Below, piece by piece: positions 1 through 8,444 of a stretch of 64,000 nucleotides of DNA. This DNA comes from Rhea pennata. Its lineage: Eukaryota; Chordata; Aves; Rheiformes; Rheidae. Under the pieces are notes generated by a model. It was not told the DNA's origin. It saw only the letters and a list, made by a program, of their open reading frames with translations, and did not search any database. Within the stretch, counting starts at the first letter, position 1. Each line of letters opens with the position of its first letter. The position numbers were made by a program, and so were the translations under genes. The stretch covers positions 15,406,899-15,470,898 of the forward strand of contig NC_084678.1 in the NCBI RefSeq assembly GCF_028389875.1. Direction: 5' to 3'.

Positions 1-48
1 AACGGAACCAGAAGATTCAGTTCATCACAACAAATCCGGATTCTGCGC
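1..48 (-). CDS. TCFL5: TCFL5 coding exon 5, partial (bHLH helix 1)
   Basis: After the acceptor tttttctgtag, G CGC AGA ATC... reads RRIRICCDELNLLVPF, the first helix of the TCFL5 bHLH. The exon runs off the left window edge. The intron between exons 4 and 5 is only 431 bp. Confidence 0.94.
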
Positions 49-1559
49 CTACAGAAAAATACAAAGGTTATCATTCAGATGGGAGAGAAGACGGGAAAAA
101 AGAACAATTTTTTTTTTTAAAAAAAGACTACACAAATGTACTACCAGTCATGGCCTTTGGGGGGGGCTTTTCTTTATCTTTTATTAGCTACAAACTTCAT
201 GTTTGCATTTTAGCCATATTTATGTAATTTATCTTTACAGATTTGTAATATGTTCTGAATTATCTCCGCTTTTTCTCACAGAGTAAAAAATAACAAAAAA
301 AGCCCTCCATCCCTTTTTCCCTTTCACAAACATCCAACACTTCATCTCGTGCACTGTTTATTTTTACAAGTAAAACAAAATATGTCAAATTTACCTTTTA
401 TTCTGAATGATGGCAGTATTACAGTGTTAGTATTTTAGGCTTCAAAAACTTTGTGCTGCAGCTCCACAAAGAAATTTACCTTCTGTCTCTCTCCATGCGG
501 TTATGCCTTTCCCTTCGCTGAGAGATTCCTTCCTGTGTCCCACCTTGTACCTGTATACTTGAATTTGACTGGGCTGACTGCCAAGGACCCTGTGCAGATG
601 CAGTACTTTGGCTATCACGCATATTCTGAATTTCACTAAGAGGTTTTCGATCTACATTTGTATCCAATGGGCTTATTCGGCTGCGACTTCTCTTAATTGC
701 TTGCTTGCATAAGGCGTCTTCTTTGCAAAACAGAGGAAAAGAAGAACCTTATTTATAACACTTCTATTATTGTTGTAATTCTGATCAAATATTGATCACA
801 AAATTTATTTTTTGTCATTTTAGTTATGCAGAATAATCTTTGAAACTTTATTTCCATCCTAGACTGACTCTTATAGGAATATATGTCCTCAGGAAGCCCT
901 AACGCACTGCTTTCTGCTTGAAAATCTGCCTAGTTTCTGTTTTCTTGGAGAACTTACAGAGATAATGCCTGCCTTTATTAATATTTGAGGAACGCCTTTA
1001 AATGTTCTCAAGTTTGTTATCAGCTGGATCTGCTATACCAATTTTGGGGCCAAAAAGAGTAGACAGAATCCAGTTACTTAGACAAGGTCCAGATTTTCAA
1101 AGGTACTTTGCAGCCTCAGGTTTTCTCATTTCAAGCTCGCAGTGCTAAACAATGTTGACAGTATGACTAAAATTGCATGGTGAACATTTTTTTGAGGAGT
1201 CTAGTTCCATATTGCCTATAGCATATCTCAGACATGCTGACCACATCTCATACAAGTCAGTAAAATCGTATTTGTAGTATAAAACAAACAAATGCAGAAA
1301 AAAAATGCAGATTTGAAAATGAAGGGCAAAGAAAGCTAAGTGAAAAGAAGCTAAATGGCTTACCTCCAACTTTAATCCAAACTTGCTCAGGCAAACCTTT
1401 ATTCCTAGCACCTACTGTCTGTTTCGTGGATTCAATTTCCTGATGGTAACAGAAAGAGAATGTTCTAGGTAACCCAAGGTCTTGATGTTTGGCAGCTTCC
1501 AAAATAGTGCATGATGTTCCAGAGGTCTGTGAAAAATAAAAAAAGAAAACAGAGGATTT

Positions 1560-1599
<40 letters not shown>

Positions 1600-4273
1600 T
1601 ACAGGAGAGACTATTTTGATATCAGGGGAACTTCTTAAGTTTTAGGGGCATGATTCAATGTATTGTATCAGAACAAGTTCTAATTATTTCTGCATCATGA
1701 TCATGGGATTTTAATAGACTGCTGCATTTTGTTGTTATACCTCTGGCACTTCCTGAGTGCCGTGCTATTATTCTTGTTGCACAGGTTACTGTGAGTGGGA
1801 GGAAAAAAAAAAACACTTTTTCATCAAAAATGAGTTGGAAAAAATAACTGGAAAATTGTTCTTGCTAAGCATTTCCTTCTTGTCTTGTGTAGACGAAGGT
1901 TATACACACAAAAACTCAAGCAAAAAGCTATCATCTTCCTAGTAAGACATCAAAAGGCCTATTGATCATGTTACCTGGATGCGTATTATTACAGATATCA
2001 TACCTGCCACGCAATTGGTTAGAATAAGTACTTCTGATGATCTTAAAGATTAACATAACAATAAGCAAATTACATTGTAAATCATTTTATCATGCCTATT
2101 CAAACCAATCAAAAACCAAAAAGCATTCAAACATTTTGATACAAACTTCTAGAATTATATTACACCTAAAAGGTCTAAGCTAACGTTGTCAGCATTTGAA
2201 ATTAGCAGTTGTTAACGGCACTGATACTTGGCACACGCAGAGCTAGAACACACCACTCTGGAGCAAGGTCATTAGATGCTTATTACTTTGAAATCCCTGA
2301 ACCGCAGGAGGACCACCCCAGGCCCCTTGTGGGGAAGTGCCAGGCTGTCCCACGCACTGCAGAGCACTTGCCCATGGCAAGGTTCAGGGTGATGTGGATT
2401 TACGGTGAGCTAACAGGCTACAATATGGCATACTGCATATCCACCACATACATATAACAAAGGAAGCAATAATTCTTTAAGAGTACACAGGTCTAGACTG
2501 AGGCCTACGCGACACAAGGCACAGGGTAGCAACCTGCTGTCCCTGATGGATTTGTAGCTGGAATAATTAGTATCAGTCTCCTCGCCAATCTTCCGCCATT
2601 TACCCACTACAACAATATAACCAGGAGAGGAAATATTACCAACCTGCGTTTGTGAAGGATTAGCACTTCCAGTAGTAGAACAGGCATTCATAGTAAACAG
2701 TGGATATGTGAACTGTAAAGCAGTAGTTGCAGCTGCAGCCTTATTTTTCACCAATGCAGCACACTTATTCTGATGCTGGTGAAGAGGAACACCCATCAGT
2801 TCTGATGGCTGCCGGATCAATGTTACTAAACTTAAAAAAAAAAAAAAAAGAAAGAAAGAAAAAAAAAACACACACATGCAAGACTGACTACTCGAAAATG
2901 AGGAGGGTAGAAAAACTTATAGGTACACATACTTTTAGTAACTATCATCAAGAAACCACTTTCCTTTACTATAAATACAAATCATTACGATTAGCTAGCA
3001 CCTACTTCAGTGACAAGAAAAAAAGATCAGCTGAGAAAGTATTCTGTGCAGTAACAGTTACACTTTGTACTTCAGTGAAATGTTTGTCCGCACACTAACA
3101 CGGTTACAGGGCCAGATTCTAAAACATCATTTTTTTAAGAAGTCTTTTTGTAGCCAGGCCTCCAAATTACATCATTAATCAATTTCTTAGACTTTGTTAT
3201 GATCTAAAATCTATCTTGCTTTTAGCAAGTAACACATTAAAACTAGGCAATGTTCTTCTCTCACCTTTATTTACATTGCACACCGTTATCAAAAATGAAG
3301 TTGTAAAGTAATTCATTTTGTATCTATTTTGTAACTATTTTTATTTATGCAATATACAGATGGGCCTACCTGAGGTCAACAGAGTTGTAGCCATCTTTTA
3401 CCAGCAGTTTAAAAAGCCCAACTCGTCATTTTGTACATGAAAAACAGTACTGCTCATAGATTTAACCCAGCAAAAGTGTTGAGCTATATGAAAATAAATA
3501 GCTTAACAATATAAACTAAAATTAATTCCAACACACTTGTTCAGAGTTACTCCAGATTCTTGGGGTTCTTGACACCTGGGGTTTTCTGTCTGGATGCTGT
3601 TGAATCTGTCTTCCAATCGAACTCTGACGGCAGACTTCGATCTAGACTCTGGTGCCAATGCTGAATTGTCAACAAGTACGTTTTCTTTATTCGTCCCAAC
3701 AACATTATCACTGTGTTTAACTCTTATTAAACTGTGTCCTGGGACTTCTACAGAGCTACTGTTAGGCGTTTTATCCGTTTGGTTCAAAGGGACATTGGAC
3801 TCACTAAGTAACATCATTCTGAGCTCCTGAAAGTCAATATGGCCCACGCATGGGTTTGTACTTAGCAAACTGCTGTCAGAAGGTAATCCTGACTGACAGA
3901 TCACTGGGTAAACTGACTGGTTCCCAGCGCTGTTTGGTGAATACGCATCTTGACTGGCGTTCAGCGAGGCCTGGTGCAGAGGGGGGTCTGCAGAATTACC
4001 AGCTGAGAAGAAAGCAGAATTGAGCCTAGCTTCCACTTCACCTTCACTAGCTTGTGCCTCCATATGGGAATACAGTATGTGCTGGAGCTGAGTGTACTCT
4101 ATTTCCGTCATCTCCACCAGGCTGAGGTCTGTGGTGGTGAAGCTAAGGTTTTGCTCACCAAAGGAGACGTCACTTGAGCCTCCAGGTCCAACAGCAAGCG
4201 GAGCAGGATCGGGAGCGCTAGCTGTGCTTTGAGGGACGGAGGTCTGAGCTTCCTCCGGGGCGGATCCTGACAT
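1..4273 (-). CDS. TCFL5: TCFL5 (transcription factor like 5), coding region in five exons, 3' part outside window
   Basis: This is a basic helix-loop-helix transcription factor, testis-enriched in mammals and acting in the nucleus. Five exons (4273-3537, 2830-2644, 1526-1364, 720-480, 48-1) join in frame with GT-AG introns. The start is the ATG at 4273: it opens the exon with MSGSAPEEAQ, which parallels the mammalian start MSG. Diagnostic stretches are SFTTTDLSLVEMTE and EYTQLQHILYSHMEA (exon 1), VRVRLEDRFNSIQTE (end of exon 1), ALQFTYPLFTMNACS (exon 2), PEQVWIKVG (exon 3) and the bHLH basic region SQRRERHNRMERDRR (exon 4), continued by RRIRICCDELNLLVPF (exon 5). About 458 residues lie in the window; the human protein is about 500, so only the second helix and the C-terminus are missing. 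DIDO1 lies upstream on the same strand. Identity is secure; the 5' untranslated structure is not. Confidence 0.95.
49..479 (-). other. TCFL5 intron 4
   Basis: AT-rich intron with a C/T-rich stretch before the acceptor. It holds poly-T and G8 simple runs near 105-175. No other gene is seen. Confidence 0.85.
480..720 (-). CDS. TCFL5: TCFL5 coding exon 4 (bHLH basic region)
   Basis: Encodes residues 363-442 and two bases of 443: E-DALCKQAIKRSRSRIS, a Gln/Ser-rich linker, then the DNA-binding basic region RRERHNRMERDR. H, E and R at the E-box-contacting positions are present (R-x-R-H-N-x-x-E-R-x-R-R). The acceptor is gcaaag and the donor AAG|gtaaat, giving AG+G = Arg443 with exon 5. Confidence 0.95.
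721..1363 (-). other. TCFL5 intron 3
   Basis: Unremarkable AT-rich intron. No exon, RNA gene or interspersed repeat recognised. Confidence 0.85.
1364..1526 (-). CDS. TCFL5: TCFL5 coding exon 3
   Basis: Encodes residues 309-362, from TSGTSCTILEAAKHQD to PEQVWIKVG, and ends GGA G|gtaagc (phase 1). The acceptor is ttcacag. It matches the mammalian LEAAKHQD...FSFCYQQEIESTKQT...EQVWIKVGE region. Confidence 0.93.
1527..2643 (-). other. TCFL5 intron 2, with AT/AC microsatellite
   Basis: Intron carrying an (AT)12 then (AC)7 compound microsatellite at about 1561-1600. A moderately GC-rich stretch around 2210-2420 is open in one frame but has no recognisable homology. Confidence 0.8.
1560..1602. repeat. 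(AT)n(AC)n microsatellite
   Basis: Alternating AT units turn into AC units, a common compound dinucleotide repeat. Confidence 0.9.
2644..2830 (-). CDS. TCFL5: TCFL5 coding exon 2
   Basis: Encodes residues 246-308, beginning (N)LVTLIRQPSELMGV and ending NPSQTQ. The acceptor is a T-rich tract ending ttaag and the donor is CAG|gttggt. The phase 2 entry and phase 0 exit match exons 1 and 3. It matches the mammalian segment LVTLIRHPSELM...ALQFTYPLFT. No known domain; Thr/Ala-rich linker. Confidence 0.93.
2831..3536 (-). other. TCFL5 intron 1
   Basis: AT-rich intron whose sense-strand polypyrimidine tract (2834-2878) is an interrupted T/C run ending at the exon 2 acceptor. Nothing else recognised. 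Confidence 0.8.
3537..4273 (-). CDS. TCFL5: TCFL5 coding exon 1
   Basis: Encodes residues 1-245 plus two bases of codon 246. The ATG is at 4273-4271. The exon ends at ...CTG AAC AA before a weak donor, gtgtgt. It contains the conserved N-terminal activation-type segment (SLVEMTEIEYTQLQHIL, then GHIDFQELRMMLLSE). Sequence directly upstream of the ATG (gtttgctttag) resembles a splice acceptor, so a separate untranslated exon in the CpG island is possible. Unlike the very GC-rich mammalian counterpart, this exon is of moderate GC and lies outside the CpG island. Confidence 0.95.
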
Positions 4274-4353
4274 GACTAAAGCAAACCTAATCAGTTACCA
4301 ACGTATCTTTCAACAGCAAAGCACAAAACCTGTAAAAATTATCCCTAACAGGC

Positions 4354-4392
<39 letters not shown>

Positions 4393-4424
4393 GAAGGCAC
4401 CAAATACTGATTCCGTAACTGCAA
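4274..4424 (-). other. TCFL5: TCFL5 5' leader or first intron with a 35-nt homopolymer
   Basis: The stretch between the ATG and the CpG island. It contains an uninterrupted A35 run on plus (T35 in the sense strand, 4357-4391) followed in sense by ...TTTTTACAG and later ...TTTGCTTTAG directly before the ATG. Both look like acceptors, so this may be the 3' end of a leader intron rather than 5'UTR. Confidence 0.5.
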
Positions 4425-4613
4425 CACCGCAAGGACGCCAGGCGAGGAGGGGGCTCCTCGCAGCGTGTCTCCCCCCTCCACAGAGGCGCGGGCGAAACCG
4501 GCCCCGCCAGCGCCGAGCCCGGATCACCGGCAGCGCCAGGCCTGCGGGCCGGGCCCAGGCTCCCTCGGCGCCTCCCGGGCCGGCGGCCGCTTCCCCCAGC
4601 CCGCCGCGGGGAA

Positions 4614-4625
4614 GGGGGGGGGGGG
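4614..4625 (+). repeat. G12 run in CpG island
   Basis: Twelve consecutive G, flanked by further G groups (GGGG before, GGCGGAGCGGGG after), form G-quadruplex-capable sequence on the plus strand, the template-opposite strand of TCFL5. Confidence 0.7.
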
Positions 4626-4797
4626 AGGCGGAGCGGGGCAGGCGGCTCCCTCCGCTCGCCACGCCGCCGGGCAGCGGCCAAACGCCGGCGGCTCCCCGCG
4701 GGCCGGGGCCTGGGGAGCGGCGCCCACGCGCGCGCCGCCGCCGCCGCCGCCCGCAACCGCCGCGAGGCCGCCGGGCGCAACCGCCGCCCGCTGCGCA

Positions 4798-4803
4798 CAC
4801 GTG
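4798..4803. promoter_or_regulatory. E-box CACGTG in the TCFL5 CpG island
   Basis: A canonical CACGTG lies 8 bp from the NRF1 palindrome. It is a class B bHLH site (MYC/USF family), and TCFL5-like factors recognise related sequences, so autoregulation is conceivable but unproven. Confidence 0.55.
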
Positions 4804-4811
4804 ATCGCCGC

Positions 4812-4815
4812 GCGC

Positions 4816-4821
<6 letters not shown>
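4812..4821. promoter_or_regulatory. NRF1-type palindrome GCGCATGCGC
   Basis: A perfect 10-bp palindrome matching the core of the NRF1 recognition sequence (YGCGCAYGCGCR), inside the CpG island. NRF1 sites are typical of TATA-less CpG promoters. The motif is seen directly; occupancy is inferred. Confidence 0.7.
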
Positions 4822-4846
<25 letters not shown>

Positions 4847-4852
4847 GCGCGC
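4818..4852. repeat. GCCCGC hexanucleotide array
   Basis: About five tandem GCCCGC units follow the NRF1 palindrome inside the CpG island. They act as overlapping GC-box-like sequence and are likely to be length-polymorphic. Confidence 0.75.
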
Positions 4853-4899
4853 CCTGCGCCAACCGCCTCCCCTCAGCGCCGCCCTTCCCGCCCGCGTAA

Positions 4900-4922
4900 G
4901 GGGGGTGGGAAGGGGGGGGGGG
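4900..4922 (+). repeat. G-quadruplex-capable G tract at island edge
   Basis: Groups of 6, 3 and about 11 G separated by 1-2 bases at the upstream boundary of the CpG island. They mark the abrupt change back to AT-rich DNA. Confidence 0.65.
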
Positions 4923-5479
4923 AAAACGTGAAATTTTGAACTGAACACCTCCGCTTCGTTTCCGTCCTGCGGGATGCACTGGTCTCCCTGCCTTCCCCCC
5001 CCCGCCCCCAGCAAGAATTCTGCTCTGAGGCAGGAGACCTTTTCCAGTGTCCCGTACGCAGGTGCAGTGGGGTTGGCAGGAGAATCCATTGCCCTGGGTT
5101 TTCTGTAAGTTAATCATCCGACTTGGCAGTAAAGCACTTCAGTAGTTCACCAGCATGCGGAAAAAAAAAAAAAATCGTTTTCTTGGTCACAAACGTCCCT
5201 CGCAGACGGGATCCCTCCGGATCCGCACTGAGACGTTCTCCACGGGACAAGCATCCAACGCCCGCGAGCGGTTTGTGTGTACGTCGTCTCCATCATGTAT
5301 CTGCTAGTGGTTGTGCTCTTCAGTACTACAAACAGATGCCTAGTATGGGAGCCAGATTGTGGCACAAAAATATTCCAGCTCTTAAAAGGAACCACCCAAA
5401 GATCAAAAAAAACAAACAAAAAAAAAAAAACAAAAACAAAAACAAAAACAAAACAAAACAACAACAACAAAAAACACCA
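4911..5479. other. Intergenic spacer between DIDO1 3' end and TCFL5 CpG island
   Basis: About 0.55 kb. The TCFL5-proximal half is moderately GC-rich (CpG shore). The distal half is an A/CA-rich tract (5407-5480) that reads GT-rich in the sense of DIDO1. No gene recognised. Confidence 0.65.
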
Positions 5480-5482
5480 CCC
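5405..5482 (-). terminator. DIDO1: GT-rich downstream element of the DIDO1 poly(A) site
   Basis: On the minus strand this reads TGGTGTTTTTTGTTGTTGTT and then TTTTG units. It lies 12-90 nt past the AATAAA at 5499-5494, where a U/GU-rich cleavage-stimulating element is expected. Confidence 0.6.
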
Positions 5483-8444
5483 TTTCCAAAATCTTTATTC
5501 CCTTCAGGAAGTCCCCAAATCAGCTCTGTTGACCTCATTGCTTTAATGAAGTGAGCAATCAATAAAGGTAAGATATGCTGGTACTCTCCGTGCTGAGCTG
5601 TGCCTATCAGATGAGGTATAGCCAACGTCTGAAAGCATCTACGACTTTTCTCGAGAAACAAAAGCAGAAATTTTAAAACCAGTTTCCTGCACATTGATGT
5701 ACACTTTCACCCTCCTGTTACCGTTCAGCATGGTCTATGTGTAAATTTTGCATATTAAAGTCTCTTACAGATACACTATTCTTTGTATTGTTCTAGACCT
5801 TTCAGAGGTGTTTACATAAGAATTTAGCAAAATACACTTTGGAAAACTAATTCAGCTAGGTATACACAAAGGTGAAAAGGTTGTTTCATGCTAATCAAAA
5901 GTTTGAATAAAGCTATAGAATTATTTATTTTCCCTTTCTTGCAATGAATAATAATAAGAATTCAGTACCATTTTTAGTCTCTGTGAGTAAATTGTTATGC
6001 TTATTTCAGTCTAGATTCTGGTGTCCACTGCAGTGCAGAAAATAGAAACCTTACTGCAAAATCCAAGTCCAGCTCATAAATTACATAAAGCTGTGGTTAA
6101 GAAATACAGCAGCAGTATTTGTGTACACAGTATATCTGTCTGCAAGCAGTTGAATTTTCTGCTATTAGATCTCTGAGAAAATTTAACTGCTCCTAGATTT
6201 GTGAACAGATTCCCAAAACTGCTATGTGGTAATGGAATTTTCCTAAAAGATGCAAAAGAGAAATAGTTACACATCTACTCTCACAACAATGAAAAAAATC
6301 AAGCAATTTATAAGTGATGTGAATTTGCTCTTCCTAAACCTCAAAACCAACCCAAATGAATTAGTAAATTATGCTCTCCTTTATATCTTTTGGTGTTAAG
6401 TCTGCAAATGACAAACTTATTTATCTGAATATCACCTTTGGAATAAATTAGGCTGTGTTTTAGGACTGAGACAAAAATCACAAAGACACATTTTCATATG
6501 TTTTTCAAACACCTACAAGTAAAGAACAGTTGGTAGCAGTGTCCTCAAGATGTCATCTTTCCTTAAACAATTAGGAAACTAAATCTGTACCATCAGTTTC
6601 TTGTGGTAACTCCTCTCTGACTTGCTGAGAAGTAACAATAATATTTAGAAAATAATATACAGATACAAATTTAAGAAAAAGACAACAGTTCTCTGTAGAT
6701 GTTTATTCTACTTACAGTAACAAAAACCTGTGAAGTCCCATATTTTAATGTACAGTGATATATTTTGCCATATAAAATACAATTTACAGAAATGTCTATC
6801 AAGTAAACCTAAACAAACACACTTGATTTTTGCATACTTTTATGTATGTCTTTAAATTAGAAACATCTCATTAAAAAAAATCTTACACCATAGTAGATGT
6901 TTGTATTTAATACCACCTCTCTGCATTTTAATGTTTTGTCTACAGGTTCAGAATACAGACCATCATTTCAACCAGCAGATCCTTGATGTGTAAGGACTTC
7001 AAAGACGCACCAATATAGACTGTAAAATTTGTAGTGACATACATGGCATAAATGCTACTTGTAATGTAGACTTCAAGATGTAAATGCTTATAGGAATCTA
7101 ATTTTACATTTGCAGAACTATTTTATAAAAATAACAAAATATTTACTCAGCTGTTAATTTACATGGTCAGATAAATTAGCAGGGTTTTCTTTATTTAAGA
7201 CTTTAGAATTACTTGCTTGAAGAATACATGAAAAGTAGCAGTGTACTGTATTTCACAGTGAAAACTTCCCCTTTTGAATCACATTTAGCATTACCACTCT
7301 TTCAAGCTTTATGCAGTTACATCTTTTTCAGTGGACAGTTTTATATACACCATCAGCGTAAGTAGGGTCTGACAAAAAAACAGTGACACTTTTTTCAGAA
7401 GAAAAATGCTTTTAGATTGGAAAATACAAGAAAATAGAGAAATTTCTTTAGTTTCTGGCAACATTCTACAAGAACAAAACAAAACAAAAATGATCCAACT
7501 ATATCAGTATAACCAAAGTTAGAGATTTAATGGCCTATTTAACCATCTTATTTTTCTTTCCTTTGATACACTAATTCATTTACGGTCTAACTCTTTGCCA
7601 ATAAATGTCTGATGTTTTTAAAAGTTGCTGGTTATAAAGGTGCTACTTTTATATGCACTTTAATTATAGTTTTGTAAAAATGCAACATTTAAAACTTCTC
7701 AGCCTCATGAAAAAAATAAGTAGGACTTGTTTCTTGGTTGTACAGTTAACAGATGGATTTCGAAACAAAAAATACCTGTATATAAAAAGGAAGATAGTGC
7801 ACTTTAAGCTTATAACATTCCATTTTCAAATCCTCCATCAGTTACAAATAATTAATAACACTGTTCTTCTGCAGCCTTTTCCTAAATACACACGACCCAT
7901 CCATTGTAAAATAAACAAGACAGCAATATTGGACTCGTTTTATAAAGTGTGTGCTGTAGGAACAACTTTGACACCAAAATATCACATAAACGAGATGTAA
8001 AGGTATGGCTCCTAAGGTCTTGATTAAATTCTCTTATAAAATTACAATTCAAGTTACTGGAAAACATAACTTTATAATCTTAAAAAGCAATATGCTCTTC
8101 TTAGACCTTTTCCATTTCTGTATTGTAAATGGAAATTTTAAGATAAAGATGCAAGTAGAAAAAACAAAATTTCAGAACAGGTAACGCTGTGAATTTTTTT
8201 TAAGAAAAACATTATGCACAAAATGCAGCAAGTGAAAGTCCAGTATGTTCTTGACTTTTATCTATTTGAACATTTTCATTCACAGTTGTTCAAAAACTGC
8301 TAATTTGTCAGTACATTTTGTAAGGCTAGTATTACAACAGCTTTTTTGTAAAGGCGAGACTATACAGTATATACAAAAGACCTTGAGTCAGTTCTTGTTA
8401 TGTAATGTTGTAAATTATTTATGGATAATAACTTTGAGGTGTTT
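5480..8444 (-). other. DIDO1: DIDO1 3'UTR (DIDO3-type transcript)
   Basis: About 3 kb of AT-rich, non-coding sequence follows the DIDO1 stop codon (TAG, 8447-8445) on the same strand. It has several AATAAA signals (see above) and no long open frame with recognisable homology. The end point is inferred from the distal signal plus its GT-rich element. Confidence 0.6.
5494..5499 (-). terminator. DIDO1: Candidate distal poly(A) signal of DIDO1
   Basis: TTTATT on plus is AATAAA on minus. It is the last such signal before the TCFL5 promoter and the only one followed at once by a long GT-rich tract. Other AATAAA copies in the 3'UTR (7190-7195, 6702-6707, 5924-5929) could give shorter ends. Confidence 0.6.

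Larger units (their letters stand above)
4425..4910 (-). promoter_or_regulatory. TCFL5: CpG island, probable TCFL5 promoter
   Basis: About 480 bp of very GC-rich, CpG-dense sequence, in sharp contrast to the AT-rich flanks. It lies 150-640 bp upstream of the TCFL5 ATG, where the TSS is expected. There is no TATA box at a clear position. It holds GC boxes, a palindromic NRF1 motif, an E-box, a GCCCGC array and two long G runs. The exact TSS cannot be read from sequence. Confidence 0.85.

Noticed and set aside
4345..5117. Long open frames of 144-244 codons on both strands across the CpG island
   Set aside because: Stop codons are rare in very GC-rich DNA. The products are Ala/Arg/Gly/Pro-rich without recognisable domains and the region behaves as a promoter.
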